Source: Motacilla alba alba (taxonomy: Eukaryota > Chordata > Aves > Passeriformes > Motacillidae). Taken from it: DNA of 64,000 bases. The position numbers and the translations under genes are program-made. The notes beneath the pieces were generated by a model, which did not search any database, was not told the origin of the DNA, and worked only from the letters and a program-made list of their open reading frames with translations. Below, piece by piece: positions 37,440 through 49,195 of this stretch. Where the stretch lies: contig NC_052017.1 of the NCBI RefSeq assembly GCF_015832195.1, positions 71,425,801 to 71,489,800 on the forward strand, read 5' to 3'. Numbering within the stretch: position 1 is the first letter of the stretch; every line of letters begins with the position of its first letter.

Positions 37440-38170
37440 TAGTAGATGGCATATCTGCTGAAAGCAGGCAATTTTAATTATCTAAGATAGTTTGAAGCTA
37501 TGAATAATTTATTACCCATAGAAGTCTTTTTTAAAGCTTCTAATTGTGGTGATCCTCTGATATTCAGATCACAGTCCCTGATGCTTCCCTATTTGAACTG
37601 CGACTCTGGAGGCACTGGATGGAAACTATATGTTTCTCTCTAGCTAGTCAGTATAGATTGAGTTGTTTTGACAGCCCAGCATGAGACTGTAATAGTCCGG
37701 CTAAAGAGCTGAAAAATACAACACACAGCAGAAAATAAAACATTTCCTTGGACAGTGATAACCACCCTGAACAACACAGCACACTCCAGAATAAATAAGG
37801 GAGGGTTTGGGGGTGGGATTTGGATGATTCGGGCAGCCTGTACAGTACAGCTGTGAACACAGCAGTGTTATCCCATAGGTTGATAACAATTAAGATGAAA
37901 AATACCCTTACAGTACACTAGTTAGGAGTTCAGTCACACCATTGCTCTGTTTGAACTCTTTTGAAGCCTGCAGTTTGTGTGCTTCCTGCAGATTTGATAG
38001 AATTTAGCAGCTAATTTCCCCCCCTCCAAAAGCCTGTTTCTCTCTAGGCTGTCCGTGCTGAGTGGGACAGGACTGCAGTGTTGGCACGGCTTGAAAGCAG
38101 AGACAACTGCTCTCACATAAACTTAATCCACTCCATTTCCCCCCCTCTTTTATAAGTTCCTAAGCAGCAG
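37440..38170. promoter_or_regulatory. Candidate regulatory / conserved non-coding block
   Basis: The block is repeat-free and less decayed-looking than its flanks, keeping several CpGs (gtccggcta at 37696, gattcgggcag at 37828, gtccgtgct at 38053, ggcacggct at 38085). It holds two GATA-type sites (gtgataacc and ttgataacaa) near 37756 and 37880, homopolymer C runs at 38018 and 38140, and a G-quadruplex motif at 37799. Minus-strand frames across it are short and overlapping. Function is inferred from texture only. It could equally be unremarkable unique DNA. Confidence 0.28.
37799..37817 (+). promoter_or_regulatory. Predicted G-quadruplex motif
   Basis: Four G runs (3, 3, 5 and 3 G) are separated by loops of 1, 3 and 1 bases, meeting the canonical G3+N1-7 rule. 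Very short loops favour a stable parallel fold. Whether it forms in cells cannot be told from sequence. Confidence 0.8.
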
Positions 38171-38699
38171 AGAAGCTGGAGAGAATAAATAAGAATGAGG
38201 AGCTGGTTCTTGGAGGGAGAGGTGGGAAGTGAGAGACAAGGAATCAGTCAAGAGGTAGGAGATATGCGTGGTGTGTGGAGCACGTGTGTGCCATGAGGGT
38301 GAAAGGATTGGTGGAGATAAAGAGTACTTGAGGAAGCAGAGAAGGGGCTGACTTCATTGGGGTGGTTAAAAACACAGCAGGTCACCCTAGAGCTGCTGAC
38401 ATGTCTTTTATGCTCAGGTCTTAAGTTCACAATGAAGGACCAGGGGCTCCATTAAATAATGCACTCACACAAAAGCCTAAAACTGGTGAATACCTGGGCA
38501 CCTTAGTGAACCGTGTCTGGAGGTAAAATATGACCTAAGTTTGTCTGTAAGCCTCTGCTAAATTTTGAGAGACTGGTGCATATGACAGAGCAGAATTTTC
38601 CAACTGTATGTGTCCATTTGAGGTAATGGATCTGGATGTCTGTGAGAAGATGTTCAGACCTGGTGTTTGAGAGTGAGAAAACCAGCACAGTCTAAAGGA

Positions 38700-38900
38700 G
38701 GAGTGAGGAAATGCAAAAAAGTCTGTCAGATTCACAGTTCTCAAGCACTGAACTGGCTGCTCAAGGAAATGGTTGAATCACCATCCCTGGAGGTATTTAA
38801 AACACATATAGATTTGGTACTTAGGGATATGGTTTAGTGGTAGACTTGTTAGTGCTGAGTTAATGGTTGGACTTTAATAGAGTTATTTTCCAACCTAAAT
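38700..38900 (+). mobile_element. CR1 LINE 3' end (avian-type tail)
   Basis: The sense-strand order of CR1 3'-UTR motifs is clear. After ggctgctcaaggaaatgg comes ttgaatcaccatccctggag (the 'gtggagtcaccatccctggag' block). This leads into gtatttaaaacaca, then tacttagggatatggtttag (38819-38838), then ggttggactttaatag, and finally ttttccaacctaaat at 38886-38900. The element is severely 5'-truncated and has no coding part. It points the opposite way from the copy at 13.8 kb. The frame at 38867-39184 begins inside this tail and is not a gene. Confidence 0.88.
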
Positions 38901-38904
38901 TGGA

Positions 38905-41900
38905 AAATTTAGGGTCCTTAGCCCAGCCACAAAGAGACTCTAGTAGTGGCAATTATCTTACATCAACTGAGCAGGCCAAAAGCAAACATGGGATAAAGTT
39001 AGCCCACAGAAGGCTGATAATACATGGAGTATGGAGAATAGGAGAAAATGCTAAAGGAAACCTGTCCTATGTAATGCAACACACTCTATTACTGCTTTCC
39101 TTGTTAGATATGTTCTTTGCTCTGTTAACTGTACTGCTTTATTATCTAACATTTATTGTAAAATTTGCAGGATTTGCAAAGTGATAGCTGAATTTGCTGT
39201 AGGAGCCCTAATTGCTGATTTGTTTTATTTTTGCATGCTGTATTTCTATAAAGCAGCAATGCAGTGTTGCTGAATTGTGCAGGCAACATGCAAAAAAGAT
39301 TCAGTAAGTAAACACCCCTGCCTGCACAACCGTGGTGAGCTTTTTTGCTGAATTTCCAGTTTATAAACTGACTTCAGTGCCAGCCTTGCCACCAAATTAT
39401 TTCAGAATGAGTTGTAGAGAAAAGCCTCTTGAGGCAGTGAAACAGCAGGTGGCCTGCTTAGTTTGTTGTGGTGGCACCTTATGAATAACTCAATTGATCT
39501 CCATATGCTTCCATTCACTCTTGCTCACAGCAATGCTACCTTAAACACTGAGCACTTCAATATCTGATAGGAAAGGTTTTATTCACATAAAAAAATGACA
39601 TACTGGAAGGGAAACATGTTTCACTGCAGACATTACTTTGTCATCCAAACCCACTTTCAGTGCCAAAAGCTGATGCAAAACTCACGTACTGGAGCAGTCA
39701 AAAATGAAAATTACATGAGTTGTTTTGCAGTGATATATTAAACTAGGCTCTAAGATCACAGTTGTCTGGTAGAAAAATTTGAATTCACCTATACAAAATG
39801 TTTTGCTCCAGTTAGTGATTTCTGAAGTTTTTGACACTTTCAGCCTTGGAGAGCAAGCCTGGAAGTTTATAAGTGGCGGATGCCTGAGTCATGTCCACGT
39901 CCACTCACCTGCAGCAGAGTGTCAGTTGGGTTTTAGGAGAGCAGGATCTGGTATTACCTGTGCACGAGAGAGTGATCTAGGTTTTAAAGCTGACACTGAT
40001 AGAAACCCACATGTTCCCATGTAATGGCGATGCTAATGTGGTTCTAGTCTCAATGTCTAGTGCCACCCAGCGCAGTAGCAGCCTGTCCTGAGTGATGTGC
40101 CTTCCTTTCAGCAGGTGTTTCCTTCAGTGCTGTGCCACACTTCTGTACCCACAGTTCTTCCAGTCAGAGGTAATAAGACCATCAGCCACTTGCATAGTGT
40201 ACACGTGGTGTACTGAGGAGGCTGAGTGTCAAGGAAGTAGCATAAACAGAAAGATCAAACAAAGAAAACTCTACATCTTGCTCTGAGAGGCAAGCACCCA
40301 AGGACAGCACATAATGCTATGTCTTACTTTAAATCACTACCTGACTATGGAACCAGCTCATCATAAAAACTTGGTGATGTACAAAAAGGAGAGGGGTGGA
40401 TTTATATTTACTAGTTTTGAGTTACTCAGATAATCAACTTACACAGTTACTCAGTTATCTTAGTCTCCTCTTTATATGAGAAAGCAATTTTCCTAAGAGC
40501 TGTAGCTGAAATTTTTGTCTGAAATAATTATGTGGAGGGGGCTTTCACTTTCACTGCTGTTAAAATTGTCTGAATACTTTCCACTCTCCTGGAATTATCC
40601 CTTTAGACCCCAGTGTGCAGAAGTGACTGCAAACAGCATGGTAGTCCAAAAGTGGCCAGAGACTTTCAAGTGACAGGCATGGGGACATCTTCTACATCAG
40701 GAGGTAAACACATGGCATGGTAGATTTGGAATAATTGTATTTTAATTCATAGCATTGTGCATATGTGGTTATCCCTAACCCTTGTATGGTAGTTCATGCC
40801 CCAAAAACCTAAATATGTGCGCACACTACTTTTTGCAGATATTTTTGGTTTTATAACTTGGATGCTTCTGATATCAGGGATGATTCTGGGCTGTGAGTGC
40901 ATGGTAGTGGAAGATGCCCAGTTTACACAGAACAGGACATTGAGCCTTGGAAATAGATCCTGTTAAATGTGTGATCATGTTCTTGATGTTTCCCTGTTGG
41001 CTAGTTTATCCAGAGTCCTGTCTAACATCTGATTTACTTATTTTTCTTCTCCCCAGCTTAGCATTAACAGGGTAATGTATAAGAATGTGGGTACAATGTA
41101 CATAAAAATGAATGGATATCAGTCAAGATCAGTAATTAAATTTCATTAACAACTCATTTTGAATTACTGCATGTCTATACTTTTGAATTTCTTCTATAAC
41201 TTGTTATTGAGAAACCCTCTTCAGTGCAGTCTCCTTTAGTGAATGAAGTCACAGGATTATTGCATTGCTGTCTTTCATATGCTACTCTCTTCATTCAAAT
41301 TAATTCCACATACACTTAGAACACCAAATTAAGTACAAAAATGTGGTTTTGAGATGAACAGTCATCACTAGATCATTTTAATGATCTGTTTATCCTTCAA
41401 AGTAATCTTATTTTTGTTTAGCTATGAAATGGCTGAGTGATGCATGGAGACAAGATTGTCCAGTTATTGCTACATATTGCGTCTCAGTCTGTTTTGTTGA
41501 TGGATATGAAAGATGACAGTTTTTAAAGGAAATGCAATATATATATTAAATGGGGTTTGTGTATTTTAGCTTTAGCACATTGATTTCATGGCACTTTCTG
41601 TATTTATGACTTTTTTTTTGTTTCATCTAAAATACTGATTTTGGTCAGCAGCTTAGCTATGATTCATGAAAAAATATCTATTTTCAGAAGCAAATGTTTT
41701 CTCGTACTAGTAGAATGTGCTACAAATGATATAATAACATTATGAGAAAAATTATGAGTATATACTTAATTGTTTAGTTGAGGTTACTAAGTATGCATGC
41801 TCTTTTTAAATTTTTTTTTTAATACTGTGCTGCATTTTTCTTGTACTATCCCCAAACTTTTTCCAAGCCAGCCTACTGTAATGGGTTGAGCCTTAGGATT

Positions 41901-42885
41901 ACTGTACTATGTTCTCTGGGGAGACACCTTTCTAGTTTGAATACATACAAGATTAACTCAGAAAACTGAGCTAGGTGTGGAAATGTCTTTAAGAGATCTT
42001 TCTATACCTTCATAACTCTGTCTTTCTATACCTTCATCTCTACTAGAAAACAAAGTCTTCAATATTCTTTATAGAATAAATACTTTGATAATACTGAAAA
42101 ATGACAAACAGTATTACAAACAGTAGCAAACAAAGGATAGAATATTAGCAATAACAAGTCAATTCGCTCTGAATAACTCGGCGTTTGCCTCCTGGATTCA
42201 GAAAAGGTGTATCAAGGACAGCCATTCTGTCTTGGTGTAGTTGTCTTTTGCATGGCCAATGTACATGAGCTACAGTAATTTCACTTATTCTCAGTGATGA
42301 GGGTCAGTTATAAAGAACAAGAAATGTTACTACTGCTTCCCTTCCCTTCAGACTGTGTAATGAAAGGCACTTTAAAACTTGTCTAAGGCATCTTTCCAGC
42401 AACCTTAGAAATACCTGGAGTGGTGTGCTGAACTGCAATGAGGGTTTAGACCTATCTCAGCAGGTTTTTTTTTTTCTTATTCACTTTAGGTACCTGGGAT
42501 TAATTTATGTGCTGCTTTTACGCTTTATTCAGTTGATGAAATTCAGCTATGTCAATGCAGAGAGTTTGTCTGCTTTTTTTTTTTTTCCTTAGTTTTCATG
42601 TAGGCTAAATGAGTAAGATATAGGAGTGTATAGTAATGGAGTATATACATGACTGGGTCTGCATGTCAGAGTGAAGAAATTTTTGAGTCCAAATTCTTTT
42701 GGAGACACATCAACAAGATGTCTATATTATCTGTGTCACCTTGATTCCTCTGTAGAATCAATCACATCTTCAGTCATTTATTGTGCTTAACAGTAATGGG
42801 GAAATCTTTTCAAAATGATAAAACACACTAACCATTTCATAATCAGAGAATAACTTTAGAGGTTAGGTATTTTGACTTTACTATG
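38905..42885. other. Unique AT-rich non-coding DNA
   Basis: No gene or interspersed repeat recognised. It includes a 17-bp direct repeat at 41997-42037 and T-runs near 41812 and 42574. Frames such as 39779-40024 lack motifs. Confidence 0.6.
41997..42037. repeat. 17-bp perfect direct repeat, 24-bp period
   Basis: tctttctataccttcat occurs at 41997-42013 and again at 42021-42037, separated by seven bases. It looks like a local duplication by replication slippage. Confidence 0.95.
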
Positions 42886-42890
42886 TATTT

Positions 42891-42923
42891 GGGCAGAGGG
42901 GATGGGGGCGCTGTGGGGGAGGG
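42891..42923 (+). promoter_or_regulatory. Predicted G-quadruplex motif (strongest in window)
   Basis: Five G runs of 3, 4, 5, 5 and 3 G are separated by loops of 4, 2, 6 and 1 bases within 33 bases. Several alternative four-run folds are possible. It sits in AT-rich DNA with no visible gene or promoter context. Confidence 0.85.
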
Positions 42924-43534
42924 AGGAGAAAAAAATCTCAAAATTACCAGATTCTCTAGCAGCTGCTGTTCCTTTTTTTGCCAAAACACCATCCCATGGG
43001 AATATGTTACTTCATATTACTGGAGGTATTTCAAAGTCCCAGTGAAGCAGGAAACAATATTGTTGAGATCTTTCCAGTCATTGCTCTATCCTTTTTGTCA
43101 TGCTGCCTCAACCTTGCACCTTTTTCCAGAGAAATCAGAGCAACAGCAGCCACTGATAGCCTGAGCCTGTTTGTCCCCATATAATGCCCATCTTGTTCTG
43201 AGCTTGACTCAAATCCAGAGAGGTGCCTTCTTTTATTTCCTCTCTTGCTTTAACCTCAGATTCGGTTAAGGTGGATACAATTTCAGTATTCTCCCATCAC
43301 TTCTTCAGTCAGCTAAAAGACCCAGCTTTGTCACTTCTGTGAGTTGGGATCACAGTTCAGAGTCTCATTGTCTCTCTGCCCCTCAGTACCCAACTAATGA
43401 GCTGTGCACCTTTATGTTTGCATATAATTTTGTAGAGGTTGATTGTCTATATGCACTTAGCCTGGCAAGCAGATTCCACTCCAACACATTATTTTACCTC
43501 TGCCTTTAGCTTTGTCATGGAAAATTAGACAGTG

Positions 43535-43725
43535 AAGGCACTGAAGCACAAGCTTAAATCTGTCTCTATGGAGGAAAGCACTCAGACATGTGCTTAAATG
43601 TAAATATGTGCTTAGATCCTATCATTAAGCCAAAGAGACTCAAGTGCATGCTTCAAGTTAGGCATATGCTTACATTTTTTTTTTTGAATGGTGATGCTTT
43701 CCTGAATTAGCACCTTATCTTGGCC
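43535..43725. mobile_element. MITE-like palindromic ancient repeat
   Basis: The stretch repeats a tgcttaa-type motif. Outer left is aagcacaagcttaaat, then gaggaaagcactcagacatg, tgcttaaatgtaaatatgtg and cttagatcc. After a short centre come tgcatgcttcaagttagg, catatgcttacat and finally gatgctttcctgaattagca. This order follows an old, internally repetitive, palindrome-like element known from several reptile and bird genomes, where a central sequence close to 'cattgaagtcaatgg' separates arms rich in catgtgcttaa. I do not recall its database name. It has no coding capacity. A T-run (43674-43685) interrupts the right arm. Confidence 0.55.
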
Positions 43726-46380
43726 AGGAAATTGCCACAATTCCTACAAAAGAAAGGAAATATTTCTGCAAAGTCCAAAGGCATGCTGTCAGAGGTTTTT
43801 GAATTATAGGTCATTTAAAAATATGCTGATTTTAAATTTGAATTTCTGTCTTAGCTTTTCTTTTCATCTGTCTAGCATAAAAGTGATTTGTTAGCACTTA
43901 AGCTTTCAAGACTGGTCATTTACAAGGCTACAGTTAACACCTTGAAATGTTGTAATGAAGGATAAGTAGGTTTCTGGAAAAGCTCTAAAATTACATGTTT
44001 GATACCATTTGCTGACTCTTAAAGACCATGTATGAACGCACTGTGGAGGCACAGTTGATCTGACCAGTGGCTGTCAGGAAATGCTCACATATTAAACTGA
44101 TGCTGCTGGTTGATGCGACCGGACTAGACAGAGCTCTTAGCAGATCATACATATCATATTCTCAGCTCTTCAAAATGAATTAATTATCTATATTTGGAGG
44201 AAATAGATGGTGATGAGGTTAGGATCATATTAGTACAGATATCTGGGAATAGATCCAGGTCATATGGCTCTATGCTGTTCATGTTCATGTTGTTTAATCA
44301 CGCCTGCTAACTTGTAGTCAAAAGAGTTTGGGGTTTTTTTTTGGCACCAAGTTTGATGAAGATAAAAATCAAGTGTCGTAGGTGTGAATATGCTGTCTTC
44401 TCTTAATGGTTTGTATTAGAAGGATACTTTTAAAATTAAAAGCAAAGAAAGCTTACATTAAATTGAGCAGACCAGAGCAAGGTGAGCATGACACATGTTT
44501 TGGTTTTGAGGCATCTCTGCAAGAATTCAATGGCACATGTAGTCTTCATTTTTATGTCTTCTCTTGTGAATTTAATGATTCTGGGAAGTTCTGGACTAGT
44601 GAGCCCAACTGTAACAGAAAGCTTTGCTTCCACATAAAGAAATGCCTTAGAATCAGGTATCTACATGTGAAAAAGGTCCTTGCCTGCATTTGACTCACAA
44701 ACCACAACTGGCTGTCTTTTAGGAAGAAATTGGTTAACATAGGTCAAATGTGTTCCAGGCACTGCTCTAACAGTGCTTCAGCACAGACAACTGTGCTTCA
44801 GAAACTGGGAGTACTGCCTAGCTGCCTTTTGCTTGCTAGCATGTTAATACACAATTTTGTAGTCACAGCAGTGCAAGAGATGGTCCTCACACTTTCCCAG
44901 AATAAATTGAATAGATGTTAGAAGGAAATGAAAACATGAAGACAAAATTTCTTTAAACTCCTATAGATTCCATAGTGCTCAGGGCTTTTCCTTTGTGGAG
45001 TAAGGGAAGTCATGGCAGCTGGTAAAGTGTTCCTGTTCCAAAGTATCATTTTCTACCTTTGCCAAAGAGAAATAATGAAAAAGTTTTGAATGTTCAAGAC
45101 TGGAATCTTCTGTGCGTTGTTCAGGCATGGCAGATTTTCTGCAGTCTCCTCTTGGTCTGGCAGCTGAAAAACAAGGGTGAGGGCAGGTGAATTACACAGT
45201 CAGTGGGCTTTCTTTTTTTTAAGGTTTCCCAGTGTCTTGCTTGGCTCTCTTTGCAATCCTCTAGGCTCAGGCTGCAGTGACTGACTTTCAGTCTTCTCAG
45301 CCCCAAATGACTAGGCTTCAAGGATCTCTCATTTTTCCTTGATTGTCTTCCCTCTGCATACCCAGATTTTTCCTATGACTGTATCTCCAAGAGGGAAGCA
45401 AGGAAACTTCCCATTCCATTGAAGGTATTCAGCCCTGAGGAGTGTATCCCTGATGCTGGAGGAGCCACAGAAATCAGAGATTTGGGTCATGGGTGGTGGA
45501 ATAATATAGTAATGCAATTGCAAAGCTGAGCATTAGAATCTGCTACTGAGATCTCTCAGGAAATCAGGGATACTGCTGCTTTGTTATTTCAGAGATTTTA
45601 TGTGAGATCAAGTTGACTAATGTGTGAGAGGTGTTGAGACAAAACTGATGAGTAACAATGTGAAGTCAACGTCTCTATCAGTAGAAACTAGTGAACTGTA
45701 CAGTTTCTCCTATTGTGTTTCCTTGGTCTCGAATTTTGTTGCCTTTTTTTTTTTTCTTTTAGAGAGATACCATCAGCAGGAGGCTCAGAAATGTCAACTG
45801 TAATTAAAAATGTAATTTTCAAAGGCATTTTGCAGTTTATTCACATGGTAAATGGTTTCCTACCCTCTGAACTTTCAGCCTGCTGAGCTGAGCTGAAGAG
45901 CTAGACATTTTCTTAAAATCCTTACATTCTCTCACAAGTGTAACGAGGCACTTGTCAGCTGCACAAGCTGGCAAAGAAGAGTTCATCTAATGGTGTAGAG
46001 CTTGAAAGCATAAAAAAAGAGTTTGTTTGTTCACCAGAGTTTTCATCCCTGTCAAATTACTTACTGAAAATTCCATTCTGCTCTATTTTATTATTTTAGT
46101 CCTTTGTTTCTTCTCCCACTCCTTTTTTTTACTTAAGGCATGACTTACTTGTTTCATTATCTAAATGAAAATACAAGCCTATTCACCTCTACTACCATAA
46201 AAAATTGTCTTTTTTTTTCCTGCTCTTTGATACCCTGGATCTGTTGGATAGTTGATTTCACTTTAGATGGTTTCCTTTGTCTGGTATCTGAGCACCTATC
46301 AAGCTAAAACAATTTTTCCTCATGACATCTCTATGTGGAAAGGAAGTGTTACTATTAAATATTCATTACACAAGAGAAAG
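43726..46380. other. Unique AT-rich non-coding DNA
   Basis: No gene or repeat recognised. The stretch 44090-44240 retains two CpGs (gatgcgaccgg) beside an AT-rich aattaattatc motif and could be a minor conserved segment. Frames at 44406-44693 and elsewhere show no motif. Confidence 0.55.
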
Positions 46381-46384
46381 GTTG

Positions 46385-46600
46385 ATTCCTGAGCCCAGTG
46401 ATTAGGACAGTCACCAGGTCCATGGTATCCTCAAGTCACTCTTCTGTCATTATTCATGCAGAGTAATTGAGGAGTTAGGGGAACTGTTTTACTCAAAGAG
46501 AATGGCTTGTTTTGATCTCCTCTGTGGGATGTGGAGGGTCTCAGGTCCAGTTTCAATCCCACACCAGGACAGGACCTCTTGTTAAGGGCTAAATCCCTAC
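46385..46600 (+). mobile_element. Possible tRNA-derived SINE relic
   Basis: Two pieces resemble the head of old tRNA-type SINEs. The first is agtgattaggacagtcacc at 46399-46417, like an A-box segment ('gtggttagg-cagtcacc'). The second, about 130 bases on, is gatgtggagggtctcaggtc followed by agtttcaatcccacacc, whose ttcaatccc resembles a B-box (ggttcaaatcc). The order and spacing do not fit a single intact SINE, so this may be two fragments or a coincidence. No poly-A or target duplication is visible. Confidence 0.35.
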
Positions 46601-46604
46601 CCAA

Positions 46605-48185
46605 TTTCCTAGTACTCCCACATACTTGCTTGTAGGTTCGGTAGAGGTCTGCTTCATGTTGCTGGCCTATCCTGGCTCTGTTGTCCAGACTAATAGATGA
46701 GACATTTTAAAATATACTTCTGACCATTGTTAGAACCCCTTTGTGAAAGCTGAGCCAAAACCCTGAGCAGTTCATCAGATTGTTGGGTGATATCAGTGGT
46801 TAGGTGGATTTGGCAATTCAGACTGGCAGCAATGCAGAGGTTTATAAGATTAGATGGGATCTGAGCAAAGGTTTTGAAACCTTCCAGAAATTTACATGAT
46901 AGATGGAGGAGCCAGCTAACTTGGAAGAGTAAAGTACTTTTATCAGGCTAAATCTCTTATCCATCCTGGAGATTTATCTCATGGATGAATTGTGCAGAGA
47001 AAGGGAGGTGAATACTGGGGGAAGAAAGACATAAATACAGTGCATTGTAATTTGTAGTAGCTGTTAAAAACAGTGAGTGCAGTGCATTAACTGAATTAAG
47101 AAGTAAAAGAAGAGGAAGGTGAGGGGAGAGAGACTGTAATTAGCAAGAGCTACTGGCGATTACCATTAAGATTATTTGTTTATTGTGTCTCTATTCTGTG
47201 ACTGTTATTTATCTTTGTCTTTCTAGACTTTATACTCCAGAGCGAGGATTATCTTCCTGTGCTCAGAAAATATGCTACTGTAACATAAATTAATTTTTGT
47301 AAAGCACATACCATACAACTCTCCTCTGTCCTTAGCTTCCAGTGTGAAAGGTTAACTAATACTCAAACCTTGGACATATATTAGAGCATTTCCTTTGTAG
47401 AACTGTTACCAAAAATTTATCAGACCATTCTCACATCTAGTAGAAATCTTGGTGTTTCTTATGTGGGGAGTTCAGACTTTATGTGGGAAGACAACCAGAA
47501 GATTTTGACCCTGCAGTGTGCTGCAGATGTGTAGAATTTTGTACCTGAAGTAATTGGCACTGTCAATGGCACTGCATACTGGAGTGTCCATTGAAAGACT
47601 TACAGCATAACTGGAGCCTTAAAGACAAGTTCCAAGACAAGAAATTTACTATCCTGGGTTTTTTTTCATATGTGCTTGATTATCCTTTCAAAGGTTGCAA
47701 TGCTTGACATTCACATCAATCACAAACTTTGCTAAGTGGTTCAGATTTGTTCTGTAGCTCTCAGTCACTGGGCAGGAGTGGTGCAACCCATCTGCCAGTG
47801 AGCAGCCTAAGTTCATTAATGTACTATGTTAGTCCACTAATAATAAATACTGGCTACCATATTGTCTACTACCTCAAAAGATTTGTAGCAAACTGTAAGT
47901 CAGACAAGTTCACTTGCTCTTTTTGTTTCCTGATAGACTCCCTCCTATTCTCCAGAGTAGATTTGCGTGAGAACGCATACTTGAGTATTGCACTTAGGAG
48001 CAAACAATGTATCAGGCCTATTTCATGCCAGTGGGTGTTCTAGGTATTCCACTTTCACTTGCAGTAGCAATAAACTATCTTGAAGAAAACATTGGCAGAC
48101 CATTTGGTCCTGGGAAATAGCTTTCTTTCAAGTTAATGTATCTTATTATGTTTATTTCCCCTAAGAATTCAAAGAAAAGGGATGT
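46605..48185. other. Unique non-coding DNA including a candidate conserved segment
   Basis: No gene supported. The candidate conserved non-coding segment at 47040-47330 lies here. The 104-codon frame at 47729-48043 has no motif. Confidence 0.55.
47040..47330. promoter_or_regulatory. Candidate conserved non-coding element
   Basis: The texture is typical of deeply conserved enhancers: balanced AT-rich sequence without homopolymers, containing taattagcaagagctactgg and a tatttgtttattg forkhead-like site near 47173-47190. CpGs survive in actggcgatta and agagcgaggat. The assignment is by appearance only, and no alignment was possible. Confidence 0.3.
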
Positions 48186-48188
48186 GGA

Positions 48189-48221
48189 GGGAGGGTTTTA
48201 GGGGAAGAGGGGGAAGAAGGG
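48189..48221 (+). promoter_or_regulatory. Predicted G-quadruplex motif
   Basis: Five G runs (3, 3, 4, 5 and 3 G) with loops of 1, 5, 4 and 5 bases in a purine-rich strand that continues to about 48230. It lies 80 bases upstream of a perfect hairpin (48302-48328). Confidence 0.8.
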
Positions 48222-48301
48222 AGAGAGAATTTCTTCTTAATACTGCATTGTTTTCCTTTACCTACAACATTATAACTTTGTTTTTTGAAGAAATTTATTT
48301 A

Positions 48302-48328
48302 CATTCTTTATTCTGTAAATAAAGAATG
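48302..48328. repeat. Perfect 11-bp inverted repeat (hairpin)
   Basis: cattctttatt (48302-48312) and its exact complement aataaagaatg (48318-48328) flank a five-base loop ctgta. The right arm contains an aataaa hexamer. No T run follows to suggest a pol III terminator, and the stem is too short for a typical microRNA precursor. Confidence 0.95.
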
Positions 48329-49094
48329 GGGAGAAAAATTCCTGCCAGAATTTTCTTTGTGATAGAAGTCAGCAATGTCTGGATCTTTTTTCTTGTCTAG
48401 ATAAATCTAACTTTTAAAATCTTGAAATCCTCTCCAATTTAAAAATTCTCTGTGTGCTTCCCATTAGCAATAGACAAAAGTCTAAATCCATAAAAGGCAC
48501 AAAAGTAATCATAGTATTTACTAATTGCATCTCAGACACTTCTGACTCTCCCTAGTTGGCAATGGCAGACCTCTCCTTCCCCTTCATCTGAAATTTTTCT
48601 GCTTCCTCTGCACAACTCCTTTACCTGCTGCCTATATTTACACTTCACAAAATCTTCTTGTAAATTGCTGAGACCACGGCAACAAAGCTGAAAAAAATGA
48701 TGCAGTAAATGTAAGAGCAGGGTAGGAAAAGGGATCATAAAGGAAAGTGTTGCTTTATATTTAACAATTGTCAGTGCAGTTTTAAAGACCACTGAGACTG
48801 ATTCAGATTTTACATTGTCTTTGCACTTTAGTGATTCATCCTTTATTTACATCAATGTACCAGGGAGAGGAATCCATTGCAGTCTTTCTCCTAATCTATC
48901 TCCTAATAAAGACTAGCTAAGAGGGCCTTTGAGGGCTTATCTTACTTCCTGCAACACCTTATATTAGATGCTTTACAGATCATGAAATTATTAAAAATTC
49001 AGCCCAGTCTGTTAATTCAGTGGCACCCTCTGGCAAGCTGACTGAAGTGCTAGGGAAATATTTATTAATTTTAAGTGAACTAGCAATTAATTTA

Positions 49095-49195
49095 ATGTGT
49101 GGAAGTCTTCTAGTATTGAGTGAGAACCCAGAGGCTGGACTAGATAGCTTTCCCATAGACCTTCCTAATTTGAGACATTTTAGTTGAATCCCTGT
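49095..49195 (+). mobile_element. Possible CR1 3'-end scrap
   Basis: gaggctggactagatagctt (49132-49151) followed by a ccttcctaatttgagac stretch resembles the terminal 'ggactggactagatgacct...ccttccag' block of old CR1 elements. The match covers only about 45 bases, with nothing convincing upstream. Confidence 0.42.

Noticed and set aside
38867..39184. 105-codon frame with a hydrophobic C-terminal end
   Set aside because: It starts inside a CR1 tail and ends in T-rich DNA. There is no independent evidence of a gene.
48302..48328. microRNA precursor hairpin
   Set aside because: The stem is only 11 bp and AT-rich, and flanking pairing does not extend it to pre-miRNA length.
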